This document shows, in pieces, positions 1 to 7,058 of a DNA stretch of 8,143 nt. The first letter of the stretch is position 1. Every line of letters starts with the position of its first letter. Source of the stretch: Oscillospiraceae bacterium (GTDB taxonomy: Bacteria > Bacillota > Clostridia > Oscillospirales > Oscillospiraceae); NCBI GenBank assembly GCA_017538775.1, contig JAFYIF010000309.1, forward strand, positions 1 through 8,143. Reading direction: 5' to 3'. The position numbers and the translations under genes are program-made. A model generated the notes under the pieces. The model was not told the DNA's origin. It did no database searches and was given only the letters and a program-made list of their open reading frames with translations.

Positions 1-33
1 CTTGCAATCCTCCAACTCTACTGTTATAGTCAT
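1..33 (-). CDS. 5' end of an unidentified gene (first 11 codons only)
   Basis: An ATG on the minus strand at 33-31 opens a frame reading MTITVELEDCK to the left edge. It is preceded by GAGGTGA, a strong ribosome binding site, four bases before the ATG. No product can be named from 11 residues. The gene would lie in the same direction as the operon to its right, 116 bases after the lipoprotein stop codon. Its leader appears structured (see 34-87) and a TATAAT box lies about 96 bases upstream of the ATG. A competing reading is that transcription here runs on the plus strand and ends at the T-tract hairpin 88-118; in that case this start would be accidental. Confidence 0.45.
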   Translation of the reverse strand, partial: MTITVELEDCK

Positions 34-87
34 CTTGTCACCTCGCTTTCGTATGTGGTCCGCAAACTCATACTACTACAAGGTGAC
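34..87 (-). promoter_or_regulatory. leader stem that could sequester the ribosome binding site
   Basis: Read on the minus strand, GUCACCU (87-81) is perfectly complementary to AGGUGAC (43-37), which contains the ribosome binding site of the gene starting at 33. Inside this 7-bp stem is a second perfect stem, GUAUG (73-69) with CAUAC (55-51). The two are separated by a symmetric 7-by-7 internal loop, and the apical loop has 13 bases. If transcribed on the minus strand, the fold would hide the ribosome binding site. The pairing is seen directly; a regulatory role is inferred. I do not recognise a riboswitch class. Confidence 0.4.
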
Positions 88-118
88 GGGAAGGGCTATA
101 TGGTCCTTCCCTTTTTTT
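88..118 (+). terminator. T-tract hairpin, plus-strand intrinsic terminator
   Basis: GGGAAGG (88-94) pairs with CCTTCCC (105-111), followed at once by seven T (112-118). This is a textbook intrinsic terminator for plus-strand transcription. No plus-strand gene ending just before it is visible, so the RNA it would end lies left of the window or is non-coding. Read on the minus strand the same hairpin has no T tract after it, so it is a poor terminator for the lipoprotein gene ending at 150. There it could instead be part of the leader of the left-edge gene. Confidence 0.55.
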
Positions 119-128
119 GCCAATTCAA

Positions 129-134
129 ATTATA
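129..134 (-). promoter_or_regulatory. possible -10 box for the left-edge gene
   Basis: A perfect TATAAT hexamer lies on the minus strand at 134-129, just after the lipoprotein stop codon. No convincing -35 hexamer exists 16 to 18 bases upstream, where the sequence is GC-rich coding DNA. If it is used, transcription would start near 122 and produce a leader of nearly 90 bases containing both hairpins described at 34-111. Confidence 0.3.
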
Positions 135-149
135 CACTTAGGTTCCCGG

Positions 150-1412
150 TCACCCGGCCAGATCAGAACCCGAAACCGCCACAGGCCAGCCGACCCGCAC
201 CGCCGGAGCCGACTCCTCCCCGTCGGAGGGCGGCGCCGCCGCCCCCGGGACCGGCAGCTCCAGGATGGACACAGCCCCCTTCAGGGCCCCGCCCCCGGCC
301 AGCGCCGCCGCGTCCGCGTACCGCAGACCTCCCGCGCAGGCCGGATAGCGCCCCGTATCCCAGAAAAAGCGCCCCCGCAGCATCGCGTCCGTGGCGAGGA
401 AAGCCTGTCGCGGCTCAGACTCCAGGCGGCTCACATCCACATGGTACCACTGCTCCTCCAGACACACCAGATTCCACCAGTGCGCCCGCAGCTGCGTCCC
501 GTTGTACTGACCCTCCACCACCCGGCAGGGGATCTCCAGCGCCGCGCACAGCGCCATGTACGCCAGAGCCGCCCCCTTGTCGTTGGCTTTCGACTCCACC
601 AGCGACCCATACGCCGTCGACGCCAGCGAGTCCCCTTCCGATTTCATGGTCATGGATACCGTCTGCGCAGCCGCCAGCGCCAGCCCCGCCGGAGCCTCCG
701 CGTCCAGCTTCTCGCACACCTGCAGCACCTGCCGCCGCAACACGGAGGTCCGCTGGCGCAGATTCGTCAGCGAGTCCCCGTAGTCGATGGAAAGCTCGTA
801 AATGCGGTCCGTGCCCTCCGCAGGATACCCACGCACCGCGCACACCGGCTCCGCGGCGATCCCCACCGGATCGGCGTAATACAGGTCCTTCACCAGCAGC
901 TGGATCTGCGTCTCATCCACCGACGGATCGGCGATCCGCAGCGCCGCCCCCGCCGCATAGCCTTCCAGCCGATCCCGGAGCGCGTCCCGCAGCTCGTCCT
1001 CCGTGGAGAGGAAGACGACGGAGGCGATCTCATCCGGGTTTTTGAGGAAGGAGAGATGGAGGTCGGCCACGTCATAGCTGACCACATGGCTGAAGGTCCA
1101 GTCGATGGACGCCAGCGCCCAGGCCCCCAGCGGGTGGGAGGAGAGGATCTCCTGACAAACCCGGTCCAGGTCGGCTTCGGGGGAGCCGGAGTAGTTGGTG
1201 AAGCGGAAGGACGCCTGTTCCACATGGGCGCTGATGAGGTCGAGGACCGCGCCGCGGAGCATGGTGTCGTTGAGGATGTCGCGCCCGTCTTCGCCGCGCT
1301 CGCCACTCCCGGCCCCGGTGAAGGGGACGGCGGAGGCATAGTCGCGGTTGTAAAGCCCGCAGCCGGAGAGCAGCAGACAGACGAGCAGCAGGGAGAGCAT
1401 ACGGAGTTTCAT
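150..1412 (-). CDS. lipoprotein with transglutaminase-like domain, catalytic Cys missing
   Basis: This 420-aa protein is probably anchored on the outer face of the membrane. Residues 1-18 form a lipoprotein signal peptide ending in the lipobox LSGC, with Cys18 the lipidated residue. The start at 1412 is chosen because GGGAGG lies 8 bases upstream and the signal peptide begins there; an in-frame ATG further upstream would overlap the YitT gene. Residues about 265-330 match the transglutaminase-like (papain-fold) core, with the LC..L.I.C helix and the HxWN and WYxVD blocks. His311 and Asp326 fill the catalytic His and Asp positions, but the catalytic Cys position holds Asp278 (codon GAC at 581-579). 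The domain is therefore probably a non-catalytic binding fold. Residues 19-260 match nothing I recognise, and the last 40 residues are Ala/Pro/Gly-rich. It is last in the operon, 40 bases after the YitT gene, with no own promoter seen. Confidence 0.82.
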   Translation of the reverse strand: MKLRMLSLLLVCLLLSGCGLYNRDYASAVPFTGAGSGERGEDGRDILNDTMLRGAVLDLISAHVEQASFRFTNYSGSPEADLDRVCQEILSSHPLGAWALASIDWTFSHVVSYDVADLHLSFLKNPDEIASVVFLSTEDELRDALRDRLEGYAAGAALRIADPSVDETQIQLLVKDLYYADPVGIAAEPVCAVRGYPAEGTDRIYELSIDYGDSLTNLRQRTSVLRRQVLQVCEKLDAEAPAGLALAAAQTVSMTMKSEGDSLASTAYGSLVESKANDKGAALAYMALCAALEIPCRVVEGQYNGTQLRAHWWNLVCLEEQWYHVDVSRLESEPRQAFLATDAMLRGRFFWDTGRYPACAGGLRYADAAALAGGGALKGAVSILELPVPGAAAPPSDGEESAPAVRVGWPVAVSGSDLAG

Positions 1413-1452
1413 AGGAAAACCTCCCGGAGAAGAAGTTTGAAGGAGAAGGAAG

Positions 1453-2328
1453 TCAGTCGGCGCCGATGTAGGAGAAGCCCTCGCCGAAGACCTCCCGCGA
1501 GTCGGAGACAATGAGGAAGGCGTGCTCGTCGCAGTCTTTGACGATGCGCTTGAGGGTGACGATCTGGGCCTGTTTGATGACGCAGAGGATCACCAGCTTC
1601 TCGTCCCCGCTGTAGCCGCCCTGGCCGTGGAGAAAGGTGATGCCGCGGTCCAGCCGCTCCAGAATGGCGCTGCGGATCGCGTCCGGCGCGTCGGTGATGA
1701 TGTAGCAGACCTTGCTGTTCACCGCGCCGTAGAGGATCAGATCCACCGCTCGGGAGCTGATGAACATGGCGATGATGGCGTACATGCTCCGCTCGTAGCG
1801 CTCGAAGATCACCGCAAAGGCGAAGATCACGGCGATGTCAGACAGCAGGATAAAGGTGGAAAAGTTGATGTGCTGATAGCGGTGGCGCAGGAATTTTGCG
1901 ACGATGTCGGTCCCGCCGGTGGTGCCGTTGGCGTAGTACACGATGCCCAGCCCGACGCCGTAGATGGCACCCCCGTACACCGCCCCCAGCAGGGGTTCTC
2001 TGGTGATCTCCACCTGGAGCGTGGAGAAGAGATCCACAAACACGCTGCTCATCACCATGCCCGTCAGGGAGCAGAGCAAAAAGCGCGTCCCGAACTTCTT
2101 CCACGAGAGGAGGAACAGGGGGATGTTCAGCACGATGGTCATCACGCCCACGGGCAGGCCCAGCAGGTGGTTGAGGATCATGGCGATGCCGGTGACGCCG
2201 CCGGTGGTGATGTCGTTGGGGTACATGAAGAATTGGAAGCCCGCGGCAAAGAAAGCCGAGCCCAGGATGATCAGCAGTTCGCTGAGAAGAAAATTCTTGA
2301 AATTGCTCTTGTTGATGCCTTCGCGCAT
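1453..2328 (-). CDS. YitT-family membrane protein (DUF161 plus DUF2179)
   Basis: This is a 291-aa integral membrane protein of full family length. Residues about 14-200 are hydrophobic and carry several membrane segments of the YitT/DUF161 type, including the family motifs GGVTGIA (43-49) and GGTDIV (138-143). Residues about 205-287 form the soluble C-terminal DUF2179 domain, with RGITFLHGQGGYSG and the ending VSDSREVFGEGF, both typical of the family. The biochemical role of YitT proteins is not established; a transport function is often suggested. The start has GAGGA eight bases before the ATG. It lies 16 bases downstream of the ParC-like gene and 40 bases upstream of the lipoprotein gene, so co-transcription is likely. 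Nothing appears broken, and all recognisable family motifs are present. Confidence 0.92.
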   Translation of the reverse strand: MREGINKSNFKNFLLSELLIILGSAFFAAGFQFFMYPNDITTGGVTGIAMILNHLLGLPVGVMTIVLNIPLFLLSWKKFGTRFLLCSLTGMVMSSVFVDLFSTLQVEITREPLLGAVYGGAIYGVGLGIVYYANGTTGGTDIVAKFLRHRYQHINFSTFILLSDIAVIFAFAVIFERYERSMYAIIAMFISSRAVDLILYGAVNSKVCYIITDAPDAIRSAILERLDRGITFLHGQGGYSGDEKLVILCVIKQAQIVTLKRIVKDCDEHAFLIVSDSREVFGEGFSYIGAD

Positions 2329-2344
2329 GGATGGTTCCTCTTTT

Positions 2345-4591
2345 TTATATGTCGTCCAGTTTGAGCTGTTCCAGGCCCCGGTCTTCGCTCCGGAGCAGCG
2401 CGCCCAGGGCGGGCAGCGTGCGCACCCGGTAGCGCGGGAGGTTTTTGAGCTCCGCTAAGTCGGCGGACATCGCGTCGGTGACGCAATACTTGGGTTTCAT
2501 CCGCGCCACGGCCACGCCCTGGGTGCTGCGGCTGGTCTTGGGCTGGAGCAGCGCGGAATCAAAAATCAGACAGCGGCCCTCGCTGGTGAACAGGGCGATC
2601 TCCCCTTCCCCGTCCAGGCGGAGGGCACAGACCAGGGGGCTTTTGTCGCTGCTGGCCCCGGTCAGGCGGCGGCGCTTCGTCTTCGTGGCGTAACCCGCCA
2701 GAGGCACCCGGCCCACCTTGCCGTTTTCGTAGACCAGCAGCAGCTGGGCGGAGTAGTCCCCGGGCAGCACCAGGTCCACCACGCGCTCCCCCTCGTCAAA
2801 GCCCAGCTTGCCGGGGAGATAGTCCCCCAGGGCGCTGGCCTTGGAGTCGGCAAAGTCGCTGACGCGGCATTTGTAGCACTGCTGCCGGTCGGTGAACACC
2901 AGCATCTCCGCCCGGTTGCTGCTCTCGAAGCTGCGGCGCAGGCCGTCGTTTTCCTTGAACTTCTGCTGGTCGTTCATCCGCAGGGAGGCGGCGGTGATCT
3001 TCTTGAAATAGCCCTCCCGGGAGAGGAAGAGGGTCACGGGATAGTCCTCTGCCTCGTCCTCCCCGGACCAGGTCTCCACTTCGTGGACCTGGACCAGCCC
3101 GGTGCGGCGGGGTTCGGCGTATTTTTTGGAAACGTCCCGCAGCTCGGCGATCAGGATGGCCCGGACCTTCCGGCGGCTCTCCAGCGTCGCCTCCAGCGCG
3201 GCGATCTCCCGCTCCAGGGCCTCGGTCTCCTCCACGCGCCGGAGGATGTATTCCCGGTTGATGTTGCGAAGCTTAATTTCCGCCACGAAGTTGGCCTGGA
3301 GCTCGTCGATGCCGAAGCCTGCCATCAGGTTGGGCACCACCTCCGCCTCCCGCTCCGTCTCCCGGATGATGCGGATGGCCTTGTCGATATCCAGCAGAAT
3401 GGCCCCCAGGCCCCGCAGGAGGTGCAGCTTCTCCCGCTTGCGGCCCAGGTCGAAGAAGATGCGCCGCCGGACGCAGTCGGTCCGCCAGGCGATCCACTCG
3501 TCCAGGATCTCCCCCACCCCCAGGACCCGGGGACTGCCGGCGATGAGGACGTTGAAGTTGCAGGAGAAGGGGTCGGTGAGGGGCGTCAGCTTGCAGAGCT
3601 TGGCCATGAGCTTGTCCGGGTCCGTGCCCCGCTTCAGGTCGATGGTCAGCTTCAGGCCCCGCAGGTCCGTCTCGTCCCGCATGTCGCTGATCTCCCGGAC
3701 GCGCCCGGCCTTCATCAGCTCCGCCACCTTGTCCATGATCTGCTCGGCGGTGGTGGAATAGGGGATCTCGTAGACCTCGATCATGTTCTCCTTTTCCAGA
3801 TAGCGCCAGCGGGCGCGGACCCGGAAGCTGCCCCGGCCCGTGCGGTAGATCTCCCGCATCTCCGCCGGGTCGTAGAGGATCTCGCCCCCGGTGGGGAAAT
3901 CCGGCGCGGGCAGGGTGCTCAGCAGCTCGCTGGCCGGGTCCTGGAGCCGGGCGATGGCGGTCTGGCAGACCTCGCCCAGATTGAAGCCGCAGATCTGGCT
4001 GGCCATGCCCACGGCGATGCCCAGGTTGGCGCTGACCAGCACGTTGGGGAAGCTGCAGGGCAGCAGCGTGGGTTCCTTCATGCTGCCGTCGTAGTTGTCC
4101 GCCATGTCCACGGTGTCCTTGTCGATGTCCCGGAACAGCTCCGCGCAGATGGGCGCCAGCCGGGCCTCCGTGTAGCGGGGGGCGGCCCAGGCCATGTCCC
4201 GGCTGTAGTGCTTGCCGAAGTTGCCCTTGGAGTCCACGAAGGGGGTCAGCAGGGCCTCGTGCCCCCGGCTCAGGCGCACCATCGTGTCATAGATGGCAGC
4301 GTCCCCGTGGGGGTTCAGCTTCATCGTGGCCCCCACGATGTTGGCGCTCTTGGTCCGGGCGCCGCTGAGCAGGCCCATCTTGTACATCGTGTACAGCAGC
4401 TTCCGGTGGCTGGGCTTGAAGCCGTCGATCTCCGGAATGGCCCGGGACATGATGACGCTCATGGCGTAGGGCATGAAGTTGACTTCCAGCGTCTCCGTGA
4501 TGGGCTGCTCCACCACCTCGGCGTGCAGACCCATGACATTGGACTGGGAGGCTCCGGCGGTTTCGGATTCGGTTTTCTTCTTTCGTGCCAT
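2345..4591 (-). CDS. parC: type IIA topoisomerase subunit A, ParC-like
   Basis: This 748-aa DNA-breakage and rejoining subunit works with the ParE-like protein encoded 34 bases upstream. Visible landmarks are the DNA-gate region with NPHGDAAIYD (93-102), the active-site tyrosine Tyr140 in APRYTEARLA, GIAVGMA (191-197), DFPTGG (231-236), EIPY (275-278), and a charged coiled-coil arm around 448-492. After residue 515 come four recognisable beta-propeller blades starting near 520, 562, 616 and 664, fewer than the six of a typical GyrA. No QRRGGKG-type GyrA box is present; the nearest basic stretch is TKTKRRRLTG (637-646). This favours a topoisomerase IV-like role (decatenation) over gyrase. The residue matching E. 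coli GyrA Ser83 is Ala98, while Asp102 matches Asp87. AGAGG lies five bases before the ATG. Paralogue naming (parC versus a second gyrA) is inferred. Confidence 0.9.
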   Translation of the reverse strand: MARKKKTESETAGASQSNVMGLHAEVVEQPITETLEVNFMPYAMSVIMSRAIPEIDGFKPSHRKLLYTMYKMGLLSGARTKSANIVGATMKLNPHGDAAIYDTMVRLSRGHEALLTPFVDSKGNFGKHYSRDMAWAAPRYTEARLAPICAELFRDIDKDTVDMADNYDGSMKEPTLLPCSFPNVLVSANLGIAVGMASQICGFNLGEVCQTAIARLQDPASELLSTLPAPDFPTGGEILYDPAEMREIYRTGRGSFRVRARWRYLEKENMIEVYEIPYSTTAEQIMDKVAELMKAGRVREISDMRDETDLRGLKLTIDLKRGTDPDKLMAKLCKLTPLTDPFSCNFNVLIAGSPRVLGVGEILDEWIAWRTDCVRRRIFFDLGRKREKLHLLRGLGAILLDIDKAIRIIRETEREAEVVPNLMAGFGIDELQANFVAEIKLRNINREYILRRVEETEALEREIAALEATLESRRKVRAILIAELRDVSKKYAEPRRTGLVQVHEVETWSGEDEAEDYPVTLFLSREGYFKKITAASLRMNDQQKFKENDGLRRSFESSNRAEMLVFTDRQQCYKCRVSDFADSKASALGDYLPGKLGFDEGERVVDLVLPGDYSAQLLLVYENGKVGRVPLAGYATKTKRRRLTGASSDKSPLVCALRLDGEGEIALFTSEGRCLIFDSALLQPKTSRSTQGVAVARMKPKYCVTDAMSADLAELKNLPRYRVRTLPALGALLRSEDRGLEQLKLDDI

Positions 4592-4625
4592 AGTGACCTC
4601 TTGCGATCTGTGGGAAAGCGGCGGC

Positions 4626-6629
4626 TCAGGACAGGTCCGCCAGCTCCGCGTAGCGGTGGCCGTTTTCCGCGATGTGGGCCTTGCGTCCCGCCAGGTCGTC
4701 GCCCAGCAGCAGGTCGAACATCCGGGCGGTGCGCGCCGCGTCCTCCGGCATGATTTTAATCAGGCGGCGGGTGGCGGGGTTCATCGTGGTCAGCCACATC
4801 ATCTCCGGGTCGTTCTCGCCCAGGCCCTTGCTGCGCTGGATCGTGAGCTTCTGCCCCTCCAGCCGGGCCAGGATCTCCGCCTTTTCCCCTTCGGAATAGG
4901 CAAACCAGGTCTTGCCCTTGCAGCCGATCTCATACAGCGGGGTCTCCGCGATGTAGACGTAGCCCTCCCGGATCAATGTGGGGGTCAGGCGGTAGAGCAT
5001 CGTCAGGATCAGGGTGCGGATCTGATAGCCGTCCACGTCTGCGTCGGTGCAGATGATGACCTTGCTCCAGCGCAGGTTGTCCAGGTTGAAGCCGGAGAGA
5101 TCCCGGCTTTTCTTGTTCTCCACCTCCACGCCGCAGCCCAGCACCTTCAGCAGGTCGGTGATGATCTCGCTCTTGAAGATGCGGGCGTAGTCGGCCTTGA
5201 GGCAGTTTAAGATCTTGCCCCGCACGGGCATCAGGCCCTGGAACTGGGCGTCGCGGCTCTGCTTGCAGGCCCCCAGGGCGCTGTCGCCCTCTACAATAAA
5301 GATCTCCCGCTCCCGCACGTCCCGGCTCCGGCAGTCCACGAACTTCTGCACCCGGTTGGAGATGTCCACCGAACGGGTCAGGTTCGTCTTCATGTTCAGG
5401 CGGCTGCGCTCCGCGTGCTCCCGGGAGCGCTTGTTGATCAGCACCTGTTCGGCGATGCGCTCGGCCTCGGCGCGGTTTTCAATGAAGTATATTTCCAGCT
5501 GGCTCTTGAAAAAGTCCGTCATCGCCTCCTGCACGAAGCGGTTGGTGATGCTCTTTTTCGTCTGGTTCTCGTAGCTGGTCTGGGTGGAGAAGCAGTTCGT
5601 GACCAGCACCAGGCAGTCCTGGACATCCTGGAAGCTGATCTTCCCTTCGTTTTTCTGGTACTTCCCCTGCTTTTTCAGCCAGGCGTCGATGGCGGAGACG
5701 AAGGCGGTCTTTGTGGCCTTCTCCGGCGCGCCGCCGTGCTCCAGCCAGCTGGAGTTGTGGTAATATTCTATGGTGTTGACGGTGTTGGAAAAGCAGAAGG
5801 CCGCGGAGAGCTTCACCTTGTACTCCGGCTTGTCCGCCCGGTCCCGGCCCCGGCGCTCCGTCTCGATGTAATAGGGCTGGGTCAGGGGGGACGCCCCCGC
5901 CAGCTCCGCCACATAGTCCCGGATGCCGTTCTCATAGCGGAAGTCCCGGGTCTCAAAGCCGCCGTCTTTCTGGTTGCGGAAGCGGAAGGTGACCCCGGCA
6001 TTCACCACCGCCTGCCGCCGCAGCACGTCGGTGAAGTCGTCCTCCGGGATGTCGATGTCGGTGAAGACCTCCAGGTCCGGCTTCCAGCGGAAGCGGGAGC
6101 CGGTCTTTTTCCGGTCCGCGGGCTCTTTTTTCAGCTCCTGGCCCGGCTTGCCCAGGGGGAAGCCCTTCTGGAAGTGCAGCTCGTAGCGCCAGCCGTCCCG
6201 GTAGACCTCCGCGTCGAAATACTCGCTGGAATATTGGGTGGCGCAGGAGCCCAGACCGTTCAGACCCAGGGAGAACTCATAGTTTTCTCCGCTGTCGTTG
6301 GCGTATTTGCCCCCGGCGTAGAGCTCGCAGAAGACCAGCTCCCAGTTCCAGCGCTGCTCCTTCTCGTTCCAGTCCAGGGGACAGCCCCGGCCAAAGTCCT
6401 CCACCTCGATGCTGCGGTCGGCGTAGCGGGTGACGACGATCAGCTTGCCGTAGCCCTCCCGGGCCTCGTCGATGGCGTTGGACAGGATCTCGAAAACCGC
6501 GTGTTCGCAGCCGTCCAGCCCGTCCGAGCCGAAGATGACCCCCGGGCGCTTGCGGACCCGGTCCGGGCCTTTCAGCTGGGAGATGCTGTCGTTGCCGTAT
6601 TCTTTTGCTTTTGCTTTCGCTTTTGCCAT
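4626..6629 (-). CDS. parE: type IIA topoisomerase subunit B, ParE-like, divergent
   Basis: This 667-aa ATPase subunit partners the ParC-like protein. The N-terminal GHKL ATPase shows RKRPGVIFG (27-34), the catalytic Glu47 and Mg-binding Asn51 in EILSNAIDEA, Asp78 in EDFGRG, and the lid GLNGLG (122-127), where bacterial GyrB/ParE normally have GLHGVG. The transducer carries the ATP-sensing QTK loop (356-358). The TOPRIM domain has Glu447 in VEGDSA and the metal-binding DADVDG (529-534), followed by PVRGKILN (468-475) and QRSKGLGE (598-605). All catalytic residues are present, so it should be active, though clearly divergent from housekeeping GyrB. The N-terminus is a repeated Ala-Lys tract from a hexanucleotide repeat. 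AAGGAG lies five bases before the ATG. The gap to the upstream 90-aa gene is 27 bases, so it probably shares the promoter at 6998-7026. Confidence 0.92.
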   Translation of the reverse strand: MAKAKAKAKEYGNDSISQLKGPDRVRKRPGVIFGSDGLDGCEHAVFEILSNAIDEAREGYGKLIVVTRYADRSIEVEDFGRGCPLDWNEKEQRWNWELVFCELYAGGKYANDSGENYEFSLGLNGLGSCATQYSSEYFDAEVYRDGWRYELHFQKGFPLGKPGQELKKEPADRKKTGSRFRWKPDLEVFTDIDIPEDDFTDVLRRQAVVNAGVTFRFRNQKDGGFETRDFRYENGIRDYVAELAGASPLTQPYYIETERRGRDRADKPEYKVKLSAAFCFSNTVNTIEYYHNSSWLEHGGAPEKATKTAFVSAIDAWLKKQGKYQKNEGKISFQDVQDCLVLVTNCFSTQTSYENQTKKSITNRFVQEAMTDFFKSQLEIYFIENRAEAERIAEQVLINKRSREHAERSRLNMKTNLTRSVDISNRVQKFVDCRSRDVREREIFIVEGDSALGACKQSRDAQFQGLMPVRGKILNCLKADYARIFKSEIITDLLKVLGCGVEVENKKSRDLSGFNLDNLRWSKVIICTDADVDGYQIRTLILTMLYRLTPTLIREGYVYIAETPLYEIGCKGKTWFAYSEGEKAEILARLEGQKLTIQRSKGLGENDPEMMWLTTMNPATRRLIKIMPEDAARTARMFDLLLGDDLAGRKAHIAENGHRYAELADLS
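6603..6626 (-). repeat. in-frame hexanucleotide repeat (GCAAAA x4) at the start of parE
   Basis: Codons 2-9 of parE are four tandem copies of GCA-AAA, with one third-base change (GCG in the second copy), encoding Ala-Lys four times. A gain or loss of whole units would keep the frame and only change the length of the basic N-terminal tail. Confidence 0.85.
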
Positions 6630-6656
6630 GGGTACTCCTTACCTGGACAAAATATG

Positions 6657-6929
6657 TCAGATGCTACATAATTCAGCTTTTCCCTGCGCTTTGAAAAACT
6701 GAAGGATCAGATGCGCCGTGGAGCGGATCACTTCCTCATACCGCTCCAGCTCGTTCGGAGAGAAGCCGAAAACCTCCTCCCAGCGGTACGTCGGGAGCCA
6801 GCAGGTGGCATGGTGAAAGCAGTCTTTTTCGTCCGGCTTTTCCACATAGACCTTCACCTGGCCGTCGGGCTTCATCTCAGAGTGGACGATCTCAGCTTCG
6901 TCATCCAGAGTCAGAAACGGGTACATCAT
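6657..6929 (-). CDS. 90-aa uncharacterised protein, first gene of the topoisomerase operon
   Basis: This is a 90-aa soluble protein whose family I cannot name with certainty. The start at 6929 is chosen because AAAGGAG lies eight bases upstream; an in-frame ATG at 6983 would add 18 residues with no ribosome binding site and would begin inside the predicted leader. The protein is acidic. It opens with a compact region rich in predicted strands (residues 3-30), followed by CFHHATCWLP (37-46) with two Cys and two His, then a GFSPNELERYEEVIRSTAHLILQF helix region (55-78). It has no signal peptide or membrane segment. It is the first gene after the promoter at 6998-7026 and lies 27 bases before parE, so it should be co-transcribed with the topoisomerase genes. 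A Cys/His metal site is possible but not shown by the sequence alone. Confidence 0.82.
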   Translation of the reverse strand: MMYPFLTLDDEAEIVHSEMKPDGQVKVYVEKPDEKDCFHHATCWLPTYRWEEVFGFSPNELERYEEVIRSTAHLILQFFKAQGKAELCSI

Positions 6930-6997
6930 GGAAAAGGCTCCTTTCAAGATGGCCAAGCATCCCCGTGGCAGAGCGCTTTGCACAGTTATACGACTAT

Positions 6998-7026
6998 AGT
7001 ATATCGAATGTTTTGCAAAAAATCAA
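6998..7026 (-). promoter_or_regulatory. sigma-A type promoter of the topoisomerase operon
   Basis: On the minus strand, TTGATT (7026-7021) and TATACT (7003-6998) are separated by exactly 17 bases, close to the sigma-A consensus. Transcription would start near 6991, leaving a leader of about 60 bases before the 90-aa gene. The -35 box lies within the T tract of the terminator at 7017-7058. No other promoter of similar quality was seen before any of the five operon genes. Confidence 0.7.
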
Positions 7027-7058
7027 GCGGTGGCCGTGAGTTTTCTCACAGCCACCGC
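7017..7058 (-). terminator. strong intrinsic terminator on the minus strand
   Basis: A 14-bp stem, 7058-7045 with 7040-7027, closes an AAAA loop and is followed by TTGATTTTTT. On the minus-strand RNA every position pairs, with one U-G pair at 7050/7035. On the plus-strand RNA the same position would be an A-C mismatch and the hairpin has no T tract. Both points say the transcript being terminated runs on the minus strand, from the non-coding region above 7059. Confidence 0.85.

Noticed and set aside
2..1045. Long plus-strand open frames opposite the lipoprotein gene
   Set aside because: They are Pro/Arg/Ala-rich, match no family, lack ribosome binding sites and lie opposite a gene with a clear signal peptide and domain. 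They are GC-rich shadows.
3083..4753. 556-codon plus-strand open frame opposite parC
   Set aside because: The translation is low-complexity His/Val/Gly/Asp-rich and mirrors the antisense of the conserved topoisomerase subunit; the family motifs are all on the minus strand.
5415..6671. 418-codon plus-strand open frame opposite parE
   Set aside because: It has no family features or ribosome binding site, and the opposite strand carries a complete, motif-rich ParE.
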